This document shows, piece after piece, positions 17,709 to 26,173 of a stretch of 49,887 bases of DNA. Position 1 is the stretch's first letter. Each line of letters begins with the position of its first letter. The notes under the pieces were generated by a model. It was not told where the DNA came from. It saw nothing but the letters and a program-made list of their open reading frames with translations, and made no database searches. Source of the stretch: an uncultured Chromatiaceae bacterium (lineage in GTDB: Bacteria; Pseudomonadota; Gammaproteobacteria; Enterobacterales; Alteromonadaceae). The translations under genes were made by a program, and so were the position numbers. The DNA is taken from assembly GCA_937978655.1 (NCBI GenBank), contig CALJUX010000086.1, forward strand, positions 1 through 49,887. Direction: 5' to 3'.

Positions 17709-19211
17709 ATGGCGGCGGTTGACCTGCCACAAGGCAGCGCCCGGATCCGCCTGCCGTTTGGCTTTGCCAAACGGCATAAAGTGTTGCTGCAGGCTCAGGC
17801 TGACGGGCAGTGGCAACTGCTGATCGCCCCGGAAACCACAGCGGCAGCCTTGCTGGAGATCCGCCGGTTGCTGAACCAGCCGTTTTCAATTCAGCGCATG
17901 AGTGCAGTGGAATTTGAAGCCATGCTGGAAGCGGCCTATCAGCGCGATTCCAGCGAAGCGCAGCAAATTATGGAAGACATCGGTAACGAAGTGAATCTGG
18001 CATCGCTCGCTGATGAAATTCCGGAAACCGAAGACTTACTGGAAAACGAAGACGACGCGCCGATCATCAAGCTGATTAACGCCATGCTGGGTGAAGCCAT
18101 TAAACTCGGCGCTTCAGATATCCACGTCGAAACTTTTGAAAAAGCCTTAGTGGTGCGCTTTCGTATCGATGGTGTACTGCGCGAAATGCTGCGGCCAAAC
18201 CGCAAACTGTCGAGCCTGCTGGTATCGCGGATTAAGGTGATGGCCAAACTCGACATCGCCGAAAAACGCGTGCCGCAGGATGGCCGCATCAGCCTGCGCA
18301 TTGCCGGCCGGGCCGTCGACGTACGGGTCTCGACGATGCCGTCGAGCCACGGCGAACGCGTGGTATTGCGTTTACTCGATAAAAACAATTCACACCTGAA
18401 TCTGGCCGATTTAGGCATGACCTTGTCGGTGCAGCAGGCTTTTGCCGAACTGATTTTAAAACCGCACGGCATTATTCTGGTGACGGGCCCGACCGGTTCC
18501 GGTAAATCCACCACGCTGTATGCCGGTCTTACCGATATCAATACCAAAGACCGCAATATTCTGACGGTGGAAGACCCGATTGAATACGAGCTGGAAGGTA
18601 TAGGCCAAACCCAGGTTAATACCAAAGTGAATATGACCTTTGCCCGCGGCCTGCGCGCTATTTTGCGCCAGGACCCGGACGTAGTGATGGTCGGTGAAAT
18701 CCGTGACCTGGAAACCGCGCAAATTGCGGTGCAGGCCAGTTTGACCGGTCACCTGGTATTGTCGACGCTGCACACTAACACCGCTTCCGGCGCTATCACC
18801 CGGCTGGAAGATATGGGCATCGAGCCTTTCCTGTTATCGAGCAGTTTGTTAGGCGTGCTGGCGCAGCGGCTGGTGCGCACTTTATGCCCGCACTGCAAAC
18901 AAAGCCATGAACCGGACAAAGAAGAGCGGGCACTGCTCGGCGTGAAAAAAGCCGAAGCGGCGCTGATTTTCCGCGCCGTTGGCTGCGAGCAATGCAACCA
19001 GACCGGCTATCGCGGCCGCACCGGTATTCACGAATTGATTGTCGTCGACGAGCATTGCCGTGAACTGATCCACAACGGCAAAGGCGAGCAGTCGATCGAA
19101 AAATACATCCGCAGTCAAAGCCCGAGTATCCGCCAGGACGGTTTTTCTAAAGTGCTGGCCGGCATCACCACGCTGGAAGAAGTGCTGCGTGTGACGCGTG
19201 AGGATGCATAG
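17709..19211 (+). CDS. gspE: Type II secretion ATPase GspE
   Basis: A 500-residue cytoplasmic hexameric ATPase that drives pseudopilus assembly. The N-terminal domain binding GspL is at about 1-100. Core motifs are the P-loop TGPTGSGKSTT near 260, the Asp box, Walker B in LRQDPDVVMVGEIRD and the His box LSTLHTN. A zinc finger is formed by C393-x2-C396 and C426-x2-C429, as in GspE relatives. ATG 17709 directly follows the gspD stop; no clear ribosome site, so translational coupling is likely. Confidence 0.97.
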   Translation: MAAVDLPQGSARIRLPFGFAKRHKVLLQAQADGQWQLLIAPETTAAALLEIRRLLNQPFSIQRMSAVEFEAMLEAAYQRDSSEAQQIMEDIGNEVNLASLADEIPETEDLLENEDDAPIIKLINAMLGEAIKLGASDIHVETFEKALVVRFRIDGVLREMLRPNRKLSSLLVSRIKVMAKLDIAEKRVPQDGRISLRIAGRAVDVRVSTMPSSHGERVVLRLLDKNNSHLNLADLGMTLSVQQAFAELILKPHGIILVTGPTGSGKSTTLYAGLTDINTKDRNILTVEDPIEYELEGIGQTQVNTKVNMTFARGLRAILRQDPDVVMVGEIRDLETAQIAVQASLTGHLVLSTLHTNTASGAITRLEDMGIEPFLLSSSLLGVLAQRLVRTLCPHCKQSHEPDKEERALLGVKKAEAALIFRAVGCEQCNQTGYRGRTGIHELIVVDEHCRELIHNGKGEQSIEKYIRSQSPSIRQDGFSKVLAGITTLEEVLRVTREDA

Positions 19212-20434
19212 TGGCCGCCTTTGAATATCAGGCGCTGGATGCGCGCGGTAAGTCATCGAAGGGCGTGCTGGAAGCGGACAATGCCCGTCATGCCCGCCAG
19301 CTGCTGCGCGAACGCAAGCTGACGCCGGTCAGTATTGAGCTGGCGTCGCAGCAGGAAAAAATTATCGCCAGTGGCCGGAACTGGTTTCAAAGCGGCATCA
19401 GTGCCGCTGATTTGGCGTTGATCACCCGGCAAATCGCCACGTTGGTTGAAGCGGCACTGCCGATTGAAAACGCCTTGCTGGCGGTGGCCGAGCAATGCGA
19501 AAAACCGCGGCTGCGCAACATGATGATGGGCGTACGCTCCAAGGTGGTGGAAGGTTATAGCCTGGCCGAAGGTCTGGCTGAATTTCCGCATGTGTTTGAC
19601 CATCTGTTCCGCTCCATGGTGGCGGCCGGTGAAAAATCCGGTCACCTTGATGCGGTGTTAAACCGGCTGGCTGATTACACCGAACAGCGTCAGCATATGC
19701 GCAGTCAGCTGATGCAGGCCATGTTGTATCCGGCCATTCTGACCTTTTTTGCCGTGATGGTGATTAGCATTCTGCTGGCGCTGGTAGTGCCGAAAATTGT
19801 CGAGCAGTTTGACCATATGGGTCAGTCGCTGCCGGCTTCGACCTTGTTTTTGATCGCTGCCAGTGAATTTATCCGCAGTTATGGCCTCTATCTGGTAGTG
19901 CTTGTGATGCTGGCTGTTACTGCGCTGAAACGGGCGTTACGCAAGCCGGCACTGAAACTGAAGTATGACCGCAGCATTTTGCGCATGGGGCTCATCGGCA
20001 AAGTGGCGCGTGGCCTGAATACCGCCCGTTTTGCCCGTACTTTAAGTATTCTGAATGCCAGTGCCGTGCCTTTGTTAGAGGCGATGCGCATCAGTGCCGA
20101 CGTGCTCGACAACAGTTACATGAAACAGATGATTGGCGAAGCGACCGGCCGGGTACGCGAAGGTTCTTCGCTGCGTTCTGCGCTGGATCAGACCAAATTA
20201 TTTCCGCCGATGATGCTGCATATGATTGCCAGCGGCGAAAAAAGCGGTCAGCTCGACGGCATGCTGGAACGCGCCGCCAATAGTCAGGATAAAGAATTTG
20301 AAACCCTGGTCACAGTCTCGCTCAAAGTGTTTGAGCCGGCGTTGGTCGCGGTGATGGCCGGGATGGTGCTGTTTATCGTGATGGCGATATTGCAGCCAAT
20401 TCTGGCGCTGAACAATTTAGTAGGAGGAGGTTAA
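19211..20434 (+). CDS. gspF: Type II secretion inner-membrane platform protein GspF
   Basis: A 407-residue polytopic membrane protein at the centre of the inner-membrane platform. It begins AAFEYQALDARGKSSKG, a typical GspF start, and has two GspF domains (about 70-195 and 270-395) with three membrane segments near 170-195, 220-240 and 378-398. Start is GTG 19211, overlapping the gspE stop by one base (TAGTG). The gspG ribosome site GGAGG lies in its last codons. Confidence 0.96.
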   Translation: MAAFEYQALDARGKSSKGVLEADNARHARQLLRERKLTPVSIELASQQEKIIASGRNWFQSGISAADLALITRQIATLVEAALPIENALLAVAEQCEKPRLRNMMMGVRSKVVEGYSLAEGLAEFPHVFDHLFRSMVAAGEKSGHLDAVLNRLADYTEQRQHMRSQLMQAMLYPAILTFFAVMVISILLALVVPKIVEQFDHMGQSLPASTLFLIAASEFIRSYGLYLVVLVMLAVTALKRALRKPALKLKYDRSILRMGLIGKVARGLNTARFARTLSILNASAVPLLEAMRISADVLDNSYMKQMIGEATGRVREGSSLRSALDQTKLFPPMMLHMIASGEKSGQLDGMLERAANSQDKEFETLVTVSLKVFEPALVAVMAGMVLFIVMAILQPILALNNLVGGG

Positions 20435-20438
20435 TACA

Positions 20439-20876
20439 ATGCAACGTTCACGTGGTTTTACCCTGTTAGAAGTGATGGTAGTTATCGTTATTCTCGGCAT
20501 TATTGCCAGTATGGTGGTACCGAACCTGATGGGCAACAAAGAGCAGGCCGACAAGCAAAAAGTGGTGGTTGATATTCAGCAGCTGGAAAATGCGTTGGAT
20601 TTATACAAGATGCAAAACGGTTTTTATCCAACCACAGAACAAGGTTTACAGGCATTAACCACCCAGCCAACGTCTGAGCCAATGCCACGTCAATATCCGG
20701 AAGGCGGTTACATCAAACGGCTGCCAAAAGACCCGTGGAATGGCGAATATCAGCTGGCAAGCCCGGGGGAGATGGGCAAGATTGATATTTTCTCGGCAGG
20801 CCCGGACCGTGCTGCCGGCACTGAAGATGATATCGGTAACTGGAATTTAGATGGTGGCGAAGAGCCACAAAACTAA
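20439..20876 (+). CDS. gspG: Major pseudopilin GspG
   Basis: A 145-residue major pseudopilin, the main subunit of the periplasmic pseudopilus. The prepilin leader MQRSRG is cut before Phe (G-FTLLEV, with Glu5 of the mature protein). A hydrophobic helix follows, and the calcium-loop region ends with the family pattern PWGNEYQ-like PWNGEYQ and SAGPDRAAGTEDDIGNW. The prepilin peptidase GspO/PilD is not in this window. It is preceded by a strong GGAGG site. Confidence 0.97.
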   Translation: MQRSRGFTLLEVMVVIVILGIIASMVVPNLMGNKEQADKQKVVVDIQQLENALDLYKMQNGFYPTTEQGLQALTTQPTSEPMPRQYPEGGYIKRLPKDPWNGEYQLASPGEMGKIDIFSAGPDRAAGTEDDIGNWNLDGGEEPQN

Positions 20877-21586
20877 TGAGCACACGCCGCGCCGGAGGCT
20901 TTACCCTGATTGAAGTGCTGCTGGTGATCCTGTTAATCGGATTGCTGGCGGCCACTGTGGTGTATTCCTTCAGCGGCGAAAGCCGGCAGCAACGGCTTGG
21001 CAAAGAAACCGAAAAACTGCAGGCTCGCATTCAGCTGGCGGCAGAACTGGCCATGCTGAAAAACGTCGAGCTGGGGCTTTTTATTGATGCCAAAGGCTAC
21101 CGCTTTATGCTGTTTGAACAGGATAAATGGCGCAGTATCCGCGAACCTAAAGCCTTAGCGCCTTACGAATTTAAACCGGGCCTGAGCGCTAAAATCGAAT
21201 TAGAAGGCCTGGAGTGGGCTGAGCAAAATCTGCTGAGCCGTGCCGAATTTGAGCCGGAAGACGATGGGTTAGCCGAAGCGAACAGTTTTGACGAGCGGGA
21301 CGCCGAAAAGCAGCTGGCGGAAGAACAAAAACAACAAGCCGAAGCAGACAAAGCACGGGCAGACGGCAAAGTGAAAAAACCAGTGAAACGGCAAACCGGC
21401 ATTCTGACCACGCCGCCACAGAAAAAAGACCCGCGCTATCCGACGGTATTTATTTTATCCAGCGGCGAAATCAGCCCGTTTTTACTGGAACTGAAAGAAG
21501 ACAGCGAAAGCCCGGTGCTGAGCCAAAGTCTCAAAGCAGTCTTCAGCATTCCACTGGAGCGGGGGCAGCTTGAACAGGCGCGGTAA
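20876..21586 (+). CDS. gspH: Minor pseudopilin GspH with a charged insert
   Basis: A 236-residue minor pseudopilin with prepilin cleavage G-FTLIEV at residue 8/9 and a typical hydrophobic helix. Its ATG overlaps the gspG stop by one base. It is longer than most GspH (about 160-200). Residues about 121-188 form a very charged, low-complexity insert rich in Glu, Lys, Gln and Ala, probably a flexible or helical surface loop in the periplasm. The C-terminal part (YPTVFILSSGEISPF) returns to the family pattern. Confidence 0.92.
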   Translation: MSTRRAGGFTLIEVLLVILLIGLLAATVVYSFSGESRQQRLGKETEKLQARIQLAAELAMLKNVELGLFIDAKGYRFMLFEQDKWRSIREPKALAPYEFKPGLSAKIELEGLEWAEQNLLSRAEFEPEDDGLAEANSFDERDAEKQLAEEQKQQAEADKARADGKVKKPVKRQTGILTTPPQKKDPRYPTVFILSSGEISPFLLELKEDSESPVLSQSLKAVFSIPLERGQLEQAR

Positions 21587-21944
21587 CGGCTTCACGCTGA
21601 TTGAACTGATGATCGCAATGGCGATATTTGCCATCGCCGGCGTCGCAGTGATGCGCGCCACCACCGAGCATATCCGTGCCATGGGCATGATTGAAGAAAT
21701 GACGATGGCCGGTTATGTCGCCGAAAATCAACTGCAGCTGGCGCGGCTTGAGACGCGCTGGCCACCACAGCCGCGGGAAGGGGAAGCCGAGATGGCGAAA
21801 AACCGCTGGAAGTGGGTGCTGGAAGTGCTGGAAACCGACGATGCTGAATTTCGCATGTTAAAAGTCACAGTGCGGCCACTGGAGGAACCAGAGCGCGTGG
21901 TCAGCACGCTGCAGACCTTTGTCGGGCGGCAACGTGCAGAGTAA
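21570..21944 (+). CDS. gspI: Minor pseudopilin GspI
   Basis: A 124-residue minor pseudopilin that helps form the tip of the pseudopilus with GspJ and GspK. The leader MNRRGNG is cut before FTLIELMIAMAIFA. The only suitable start is TTG 21570, with a GGGGG purine run just upstream, overlapping gspH by 17 bases. No ATG occurs before the prepilin motif. Length is typical (120-130). Confidence 0.92.
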   Translation: MNRRGNGFTLIELMIAMAIFAIAGVAVMRATTEHIRAMGMIEEMTMAGYVAENQLQLARLETRWPPQPREGEAEMAKNRWKWVLEVLETDDAEFRMLKVTVRPLEEPERVVSTLQTFVGRQRAE

Positions 21945-22551
21945 CCGCGGTTTCACTTTTATTGAAATGCTGCTGGCGGTGGCCATTTTTGCGCTGGTGG
22001 GCCTGGCGTCGGTCGCGGTGCTGGACAGTGTCACCCGCAGCGATGAAGCATCCCGCGCAGCTACACTGCGGTTACAGCAGTTGCAGCGTGCCATGATGCT
22101 GCTGGATCGGGATTTCTGGCAAATTATACCAAGGCAAATCCGCGTCAACGGTGAAGCGCCGGTGGCACAAACGCTGGCGGGTGCGGCGAACTGGATTGAA
22201 AGCGACGACGACGGCATTACCTTCAGTCATGCCGGCTGGACTAATCCCGGCATGGTGCTGGCGCGCAGCGAAGTGCAGCTGGTCGGGTACCGGCTGAAAG
22301 AGCGGCAACTACAGCGTTTGTATTATTTGTATCCGGATGCGGTGACCGGCACTGAGCCGAATGTTCAGCCGTTGCTGGAAGATATTGACGAGCTGAAGTT
22401 CCGTTATCTGGTGAAAGAAGATGGTCAGGAACAATGGAAAGAATTCTGGGACCAGACCGGCTGGCCACTGGCTGTGCGGATGACGCTGAAATCTCCGCAA
22501 CTCGGCACTATTGAGCGGGTGTTCAGCTTGCCGCTGCGGGAGTCGCGATGA
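21934..22551 (+). CDS. gspJ: Minor pseudopilin GspJ
   Basis: A 205-residue minor pseudopilin of the pseudopilus tip. The leader MQSNRG is cut before FTFIEMLLAVAIFALVG. GTG 21934 is chosen because it gives a normal six-residue leader and has GGGCGG upstream; a TTG at 21919 would lengthen the leader to eleven. It overlaps gspI by 11 bases. The family motif WQIIPRQIR near residue 60 is present. Confidence 0.92.
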   Translation: MQSNRGFTFIEMLLAVAIFALVGLASVAVLDSVTRSDEASRAATLRLQQLQRAMMLLDRDFWQIIPRQIRVNGEAPVAQTLAGAANWIESDDDGITFSHAGWTNPGMVLARSEVQLVGYRLKERQLQRLYYLYPDAVTGTEPNVQPLLEDIDELKFRYLVKEDGQEQWKEFWDQTGWPLAVRMTLKSPQLGTIERVFSLPLRESR

Positions 22552-23642
22552 GATTGACCGACAAAAACCAGCGTGGCGTGGCCCTGATCGCGGTGATGAT
22601 GGTGGTGGCTTTTGTGGTGCTGATCGCCGTCAGTATGAGCGGGCGCCTGCAGCTGGAGCTGCAGCGGCAAATCAATTTACAACAACGTCAGCAATCGGTC
22701 TGGCTGGCGTTAGGGGCCGAGCAGTTTATTCAGCGGCTGCTGAAAAAATCCGCCGCCGGTAAAGACACCGTCAATCTGAGTCAGGAATGGGCGACCCAAG
22801 GCGCGGTATTTCCGGTTGAACAGGCCACTATCAGCGGCGAATTGTCTGATCTGCAGGCGTGTTTTAATCTGAACGCTTTGCTGCCGGCCAACCCGAATGA
22901 TCCGGCAGGTGGTACGCCAGGCCCTGACAGTAATAATGGCCGCGGGCCTGAAGCCGCCGATCCGAAAGCCGGTCAGGCCAGCAACACAGATGGCAACAAT
23001 AACCGCAGCCCGAATCAGCCGTCACCGGCGCAGCAGGCGTTTTTACGGCTGCTGGAGCAAAATGCGCTGGAGTTATCGATGCCGCCGGATTATCTGGTGG
23101 CGCGGGTGACGGACTGGCTGGATGCCGACAGTACGCTGCAAAGTGCCGGCGGGGCAGAAGAAAACGATTATGCCGCCCTTGAGCTGCCGTATTACAGCGC
23201 CAACAGTCTGATGGTCAGCAAGTCCGAATTGCGGGTGATCCTCGATATGACGCCGGCAGACTATGCGCTGGTTGCGCCGCTGGTGTGTGTGATCCCGGGA
23301 GTCAGCAGCCTGCAGATTAACGTCAACACTATGACCGAAGCGCAGGCACCGGTGCTGGCAGCATTGATCCCAGGTTTGTCACCTGAAGACGCGAAGTCGC
23401 TGATTGCTGGCCGGCCAGACAAGGGCTATGACAGCGTCGAAGATTTTTTCAGCAGTAACAGTGCCGTGCTGACGCAGGCACCCGGTAATGAAGTGAAAGC
23501 ACTATTTAGCGTGAAATCGCAGTATTTTCAGGCAGTGATCAGCGTCGACACTGCCGACAGTCATTTTAGTCTGACCAGCCTGTTACAACTTGGTGATGAT
23601 CAGGTGCAGGTGGTCGCGCGGCGCTTTGGAGGCCCTGGGTGA
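22548..23642 (+). CDS. gspK: Minor pseudopilin GspK
   Basis: A 364-residue large minor pseudopilin capping the pseudopilus. The prepilin site is G-VALIAVMMVV without Glu5, as usual for GspK. An alpha domain follows with tandem helix-hairpin regions (INVNTMTEAQAPVLAALIPG). Residues about 115-162 are a low-complexity Asn/Pro/Gly/Ser segment not typical of the family. ATG 22548 overlaps the gspJ stop (ATGA). Confidence 0.93.
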   Translation: MRLTDKNQRGVALIAVMMVVAFVVLIAVSMSGRLQLELQRQINLQQRQQSVWLALGAEQFIQRLLKKSAAGKDTVNLSQEWATQGAVFPVEQATISGELSDLQACFNLNALLPANPNDPAGGTPGPDSNNGRGPEAADPKAGQASNTDGNNNRSPNQPSPAQQAFLRLLEQNALELSMPPDYLVARVTDWLDADSTLQSAGGAEENDYAALELPYYSANSLMVSKSELRVILDMTPADYALVAPLVCVIPGVSSLQINVNTMTEAQAPVLAALIPGLSPEDAKSLIAGRPDKGYDSVEDFFSSNSAVLTQAPGNEVKALFSVKSQYFQAVISVDTADSHFSLTSLLQLGDDQVQVVARRFGGPG

Positions 23643-24832
23643 GTGAACAATTAATCATCAGACTTGGCAGCACAGCGCAACAACCGCTGTGGTGGCTGAT
23701 TTGGTCAGCCAGTGCTGCCGAAGTCATTGCGTCTGGTCAACTGGCAGACGCCAGTGAGTTAAGTGGTCTGGCTGAGCGCATTGGCGTCAACCGGCCGCTG
23801 ACCGCGTTATTGCCGGCCTGCGATGTGGTGTTAAAAGAAGTGCCGTTACCCGGCAAACCCAGCCGGCAAGTGTTGCAGGCATTGCCTTATATGCTCGAAG
23901 AAGAGCAGGCCGAGGATATCGAACAGTTGCTGGTACTGCCGGCGCAGACGCTGCAACGTGACACCCAATATGTGCAGCAGGTGGCAGTGCTCAGGCGCAG
24001 CTTGCTCGAGCAGTGGCTGGAATTGTTACTGCAAGCCGGGTTTGCCCCGCGCCGGTTGTTGCCGGATGCGATGTTGTTGCCGGCGCTGGCACAGCCCGTT
24101 GCCGTGCAGCTCGGCAGTCAATGGTTGTTTCGTCAGGGTGACTGGCAGCTGAGCTGTATTGATGACAGTTGGTGGCCGGATTACCTGCAGCTGGCTGCGG
24201 TGCCTGAAGTACTGAGCTACAGTCCCTGGCCTGACAACTGCCATGCGCAGCCGCATCAGCTGGCACCGGCAGAATTGCCGCTGGCGTTGCTGGCACAGCA
24301 GCTGGAATCGGTGTCGTTTAACCTGTTACAGGGTGCTTATGCGCCGAAAAAAGCCAGCAATAAGCATTGGGCGCAGTGGCGTTTAAGTGGCGGTCTCGCC
24401 GCGGCCTGTGCCGTGTTGTATTTAAGTCTGGTTGGCCTTGAAGCCTGGACATTCAGCCGCGACGCGGCCAAGGCTCGGGCCGACGCCAGTGCCTTGTATA
24501 AACAACAATTTCCACAAGAGCGTATCGTGAATCTGAAACGTCAGGTGGAACGCAAGCTGGCGGCCAGCGGTGCGCAGGGACAACACGGTCTGCTGGTGCT
24601 GCTGGGCGGGATCGCGCCAGCCCTTGGTGGCGCTGAACCCGTCTCGCTGAACAGCCTGAAATACGACAGTAAAAAATCTGAGTTAAGACTGCTGGCCACG
24701 GCTGCCAGTTTTCAGCGGTTTGAAGCCTTAAAGGGGCAGTTGCAGCAGCAGGGTTATCAGGTTGATCAAGGCGCGCTCAGTCAGATCGAAGGTAAGGTGC
24801 AGGGCACGCTGACGCTGCGGAGCAAATCATGA
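23639..24832 (+). CDS. gspL: Type II secretion protein GspL
   Basis: A 397-residue bitopic inner-membrane protein that holds the ATPase GspE at the platform. It has a cytoplasmic actin-like domain (about 1-235, with PGKPSRQVLQALPYMLEE typical of the family), one membrane segment at about 252-275, and a periplasmic ferredoxin-like domain. Start is GTG 23639, overlapping the gspK stop by four bases. Confidence 0.94.
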   Translation: MSEQLIIRLGSTAQQPLWWLIWSASAAEVIASGQLADASELSGLAERIGVNRPLTALLPACDVVLKEVPLPGKPSRQVLQALPYMLEEEQAEDIEQLLVLPAQTLQRDTQYVQQVAVLRRSLLEQWLELLLQAGFAPRRLLPDAMLLPALAQPVAVQLGSQWLFRQGDWQLSCIDDSWWPDYLQLAAVPEVLSYSPWPDNCHAQPHQLAPAELPLALLAQQLESVSFNLLQGAYAPKKASNKHWAQWRLSGGLAAACAVLYLSLVGLEAWTFSRDAAKARADASALYKQQFPQERIVNLKRQVERKLAASGAQGQHGLLVLLGGIAPALGGAEPVSLNSLKYDSKKSELRLLATAASFQRFEALKGQLQQQGYQVDQGALSQIEGKVQGTLTLRSKS

Positions 24833-25290
24833 AAGCAGTTTTATTATGGTGGAATGGCCTGCAACGCCGTGAGCAACAATTGCTCAGTGTGCTGTCGGTC
24901 ATAGGCGGGGTTGGGTTGTTTTATGCGCTGGTCTGGGCGCCGCTGCATCAGGCACGCGACAGCCAGGCGCTCGCGGCAGTCACGGCCAGTGAGCAGCTGG
25001 TCTGGCTCAAAGGCAAAATGCCGCAGCTGGCGGCTGCACCTGCTGGTGTTGCCGGTGGCAGCCTCAGTGACAAAGTGTCGCAGACCAGCCAGCAATTTCA
25101 GATTAAAGTCAGCCGGATGCAACCAAAAGACGAACAGCTTGACCTGATGCTGGACGATGTGCCGTTTGAGCAGTTGCTGCGCTGGTTGCAGCTGTTACAA
25201 GGTGAACATGGTGTGCAGCTGGTACAGCTGGAAGTGACAGATACCGACATATCCGGTGTCGTTCGGGTGCGCCGGCTGGTGCTGGAATAA
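24829..25290 (+). CDS. gspM: Type II secretion protein GspM
   Basis: A 153-residue inner-membrane platform protein that dimerises with GspL. It has a short cytoplasmic N terminus with the common pattern WWNGLQRREQQLL, one membrane segment at about 18-36, and a periplasmic ferredoxin-like domain with FEQLLRWLQLLQ. ATG 24829 overlaps the gspL stop by four bases. Confidence 0.93.
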   Translation: MKAVLLWWNGLQRREQQLLSVLSVIGGVGLFYALVWAPLHQARDSQALAAVTASEQLVWLKGKMPQLAAAPAGVAGGSLSDKVSQTSQQFQIKVSRMQPKDEQLDLMLDDVPFEQLLRWLQLLQGEHGVQLVQLEVTDTDISGVVRVRRLVLE

Positions 25291-25338
25291 ATATCAGGCT
25301 GAACCGTAGTCACAGTTCACAGTATTTGAGAGTCCTTG

Positions 25339-26100
25339 ATGAAGAAGTTCGGATTAATCGCCGCCGGTATCGTTGTTTATCTGATATTTATGGCAGTACT
25401 GACGCCGGCGTCAGTCTGGCTGAAGTTAGTGCCCATGCCGCCAGAAGTGCAGCTCGGCAAAGTGCAGGGCACCTTGTGGCAAGGCCAGATTGATGTGTTG
25501 TCGCGCCCGCCGGTCTATCTGACCAACCTGCGCTGGCGGCTGGATCTGTCGGCGTTATGGCGCGGGCAGTTAGGCGTGCAATTGAACGCCGGTGATGTCA
25601 AAGATGACAGTCAGCCCTATCTGAATCTGACTGGCCAGGTAAGCCCTGCCAGCTATGCGTTGCAGCAAGCGACAGTGCGCTGGCCGGTGGCTGGTATTAT
25701 GCGCAATCTGCAATTGCCGATGCCGGTGGATGCCAGCGGCGCCATTGTGCTGAATGTTAAAAACTTTGCCAAAGGTGAGCCTTATTGTGCGGCACTAGAC
25801 GGCAGTGCGAGCTGGCAGCAGGCACGGTTAAAATCGCCAATAGGCTGGCTGGATTTACGCCAGATTGATGCGACGCTGAGCTGCGACCAAGGCAATCTGC
25901 GGCTGGTGACCAAGCCGGATAATCCGCTGGCATTGGCCGTCACCGCCGACGTGATGGCGGGCCGGTATCAGTTAAATGGCACGCTAAAACCGGATGCCTC
26001 GATGCCCAAAGAAGTGCATGAAGCGATGCGTTTTGTCTCGCAGCCGGATGCCGAAGGTCGTTACACCATTCAGTTCGGCGGGCAAATTCGCACGCAATAA
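25339..26100 (+). CDS. gspN: Type II secretion protein GspN
   Basis: A 253-residue inner-membrane protein of the type II system, present in some operons and of unclear role. It has an N-terminal membrane segment (about 5-24), then a periplasmic beta-rich part with the family start pattern VQLGKVQGTLWQGQ. It lies 48 bases after gspM, the only sizeable gap after gspD, and closes the operon before a strong terminator. No gspO or pilotin gspS follows, so prepilin processing and secretin targeting depend on genes elsewhere. Confidence 0.9.
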   Translation: MKKFGLIAAGIVVYLIFMAVLTPASVWLKLVPMPPEVQLGKVQGTLWQGQIDVLSRPPVYLTNLRWRLDLSALWRGQLGVQLNAGDVKDDSQPYLNLTGQVSPASYALQQATVRWPVAGIMRNLQLPMPVDASGAIVLNVKNFAKGEPYCAALDGSASWQQARLKSPIGWLDLRQIDATLSCDQGNLRLVTKPDNPLALAVTADVMAGRYQLNGTLKPDASMPKEVHEAMRFVSQPDAEGRYTIQFGGQIRTQ

Positions 26101-26120
26101 CAGCCAAAAGCACCAGTTTG

Positions 26121-26156
26121 AAAAAAATAACGCCAGCATTTGCTGGCGTTATTTTT
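26121..26156. terminator. Bidirectional terminator after gspN
   Basis: Stem ataacgccagca/tgctggcgttat with a two-base loop, A run on the left and T run on the right. It lies between the convergent gspN and yrfG genes. Confidence 0.88.
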
Positions 26157-26173
26157 GTGCTCAGGGGATGGCA

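Noticed and set aside
17939..18625. A 228-codon open frame on the minus strand inside gspE
   Set aside because: It is a codon-bias shadow of GspE; the translation is Ser/Arg-rich without recognisable motifs.
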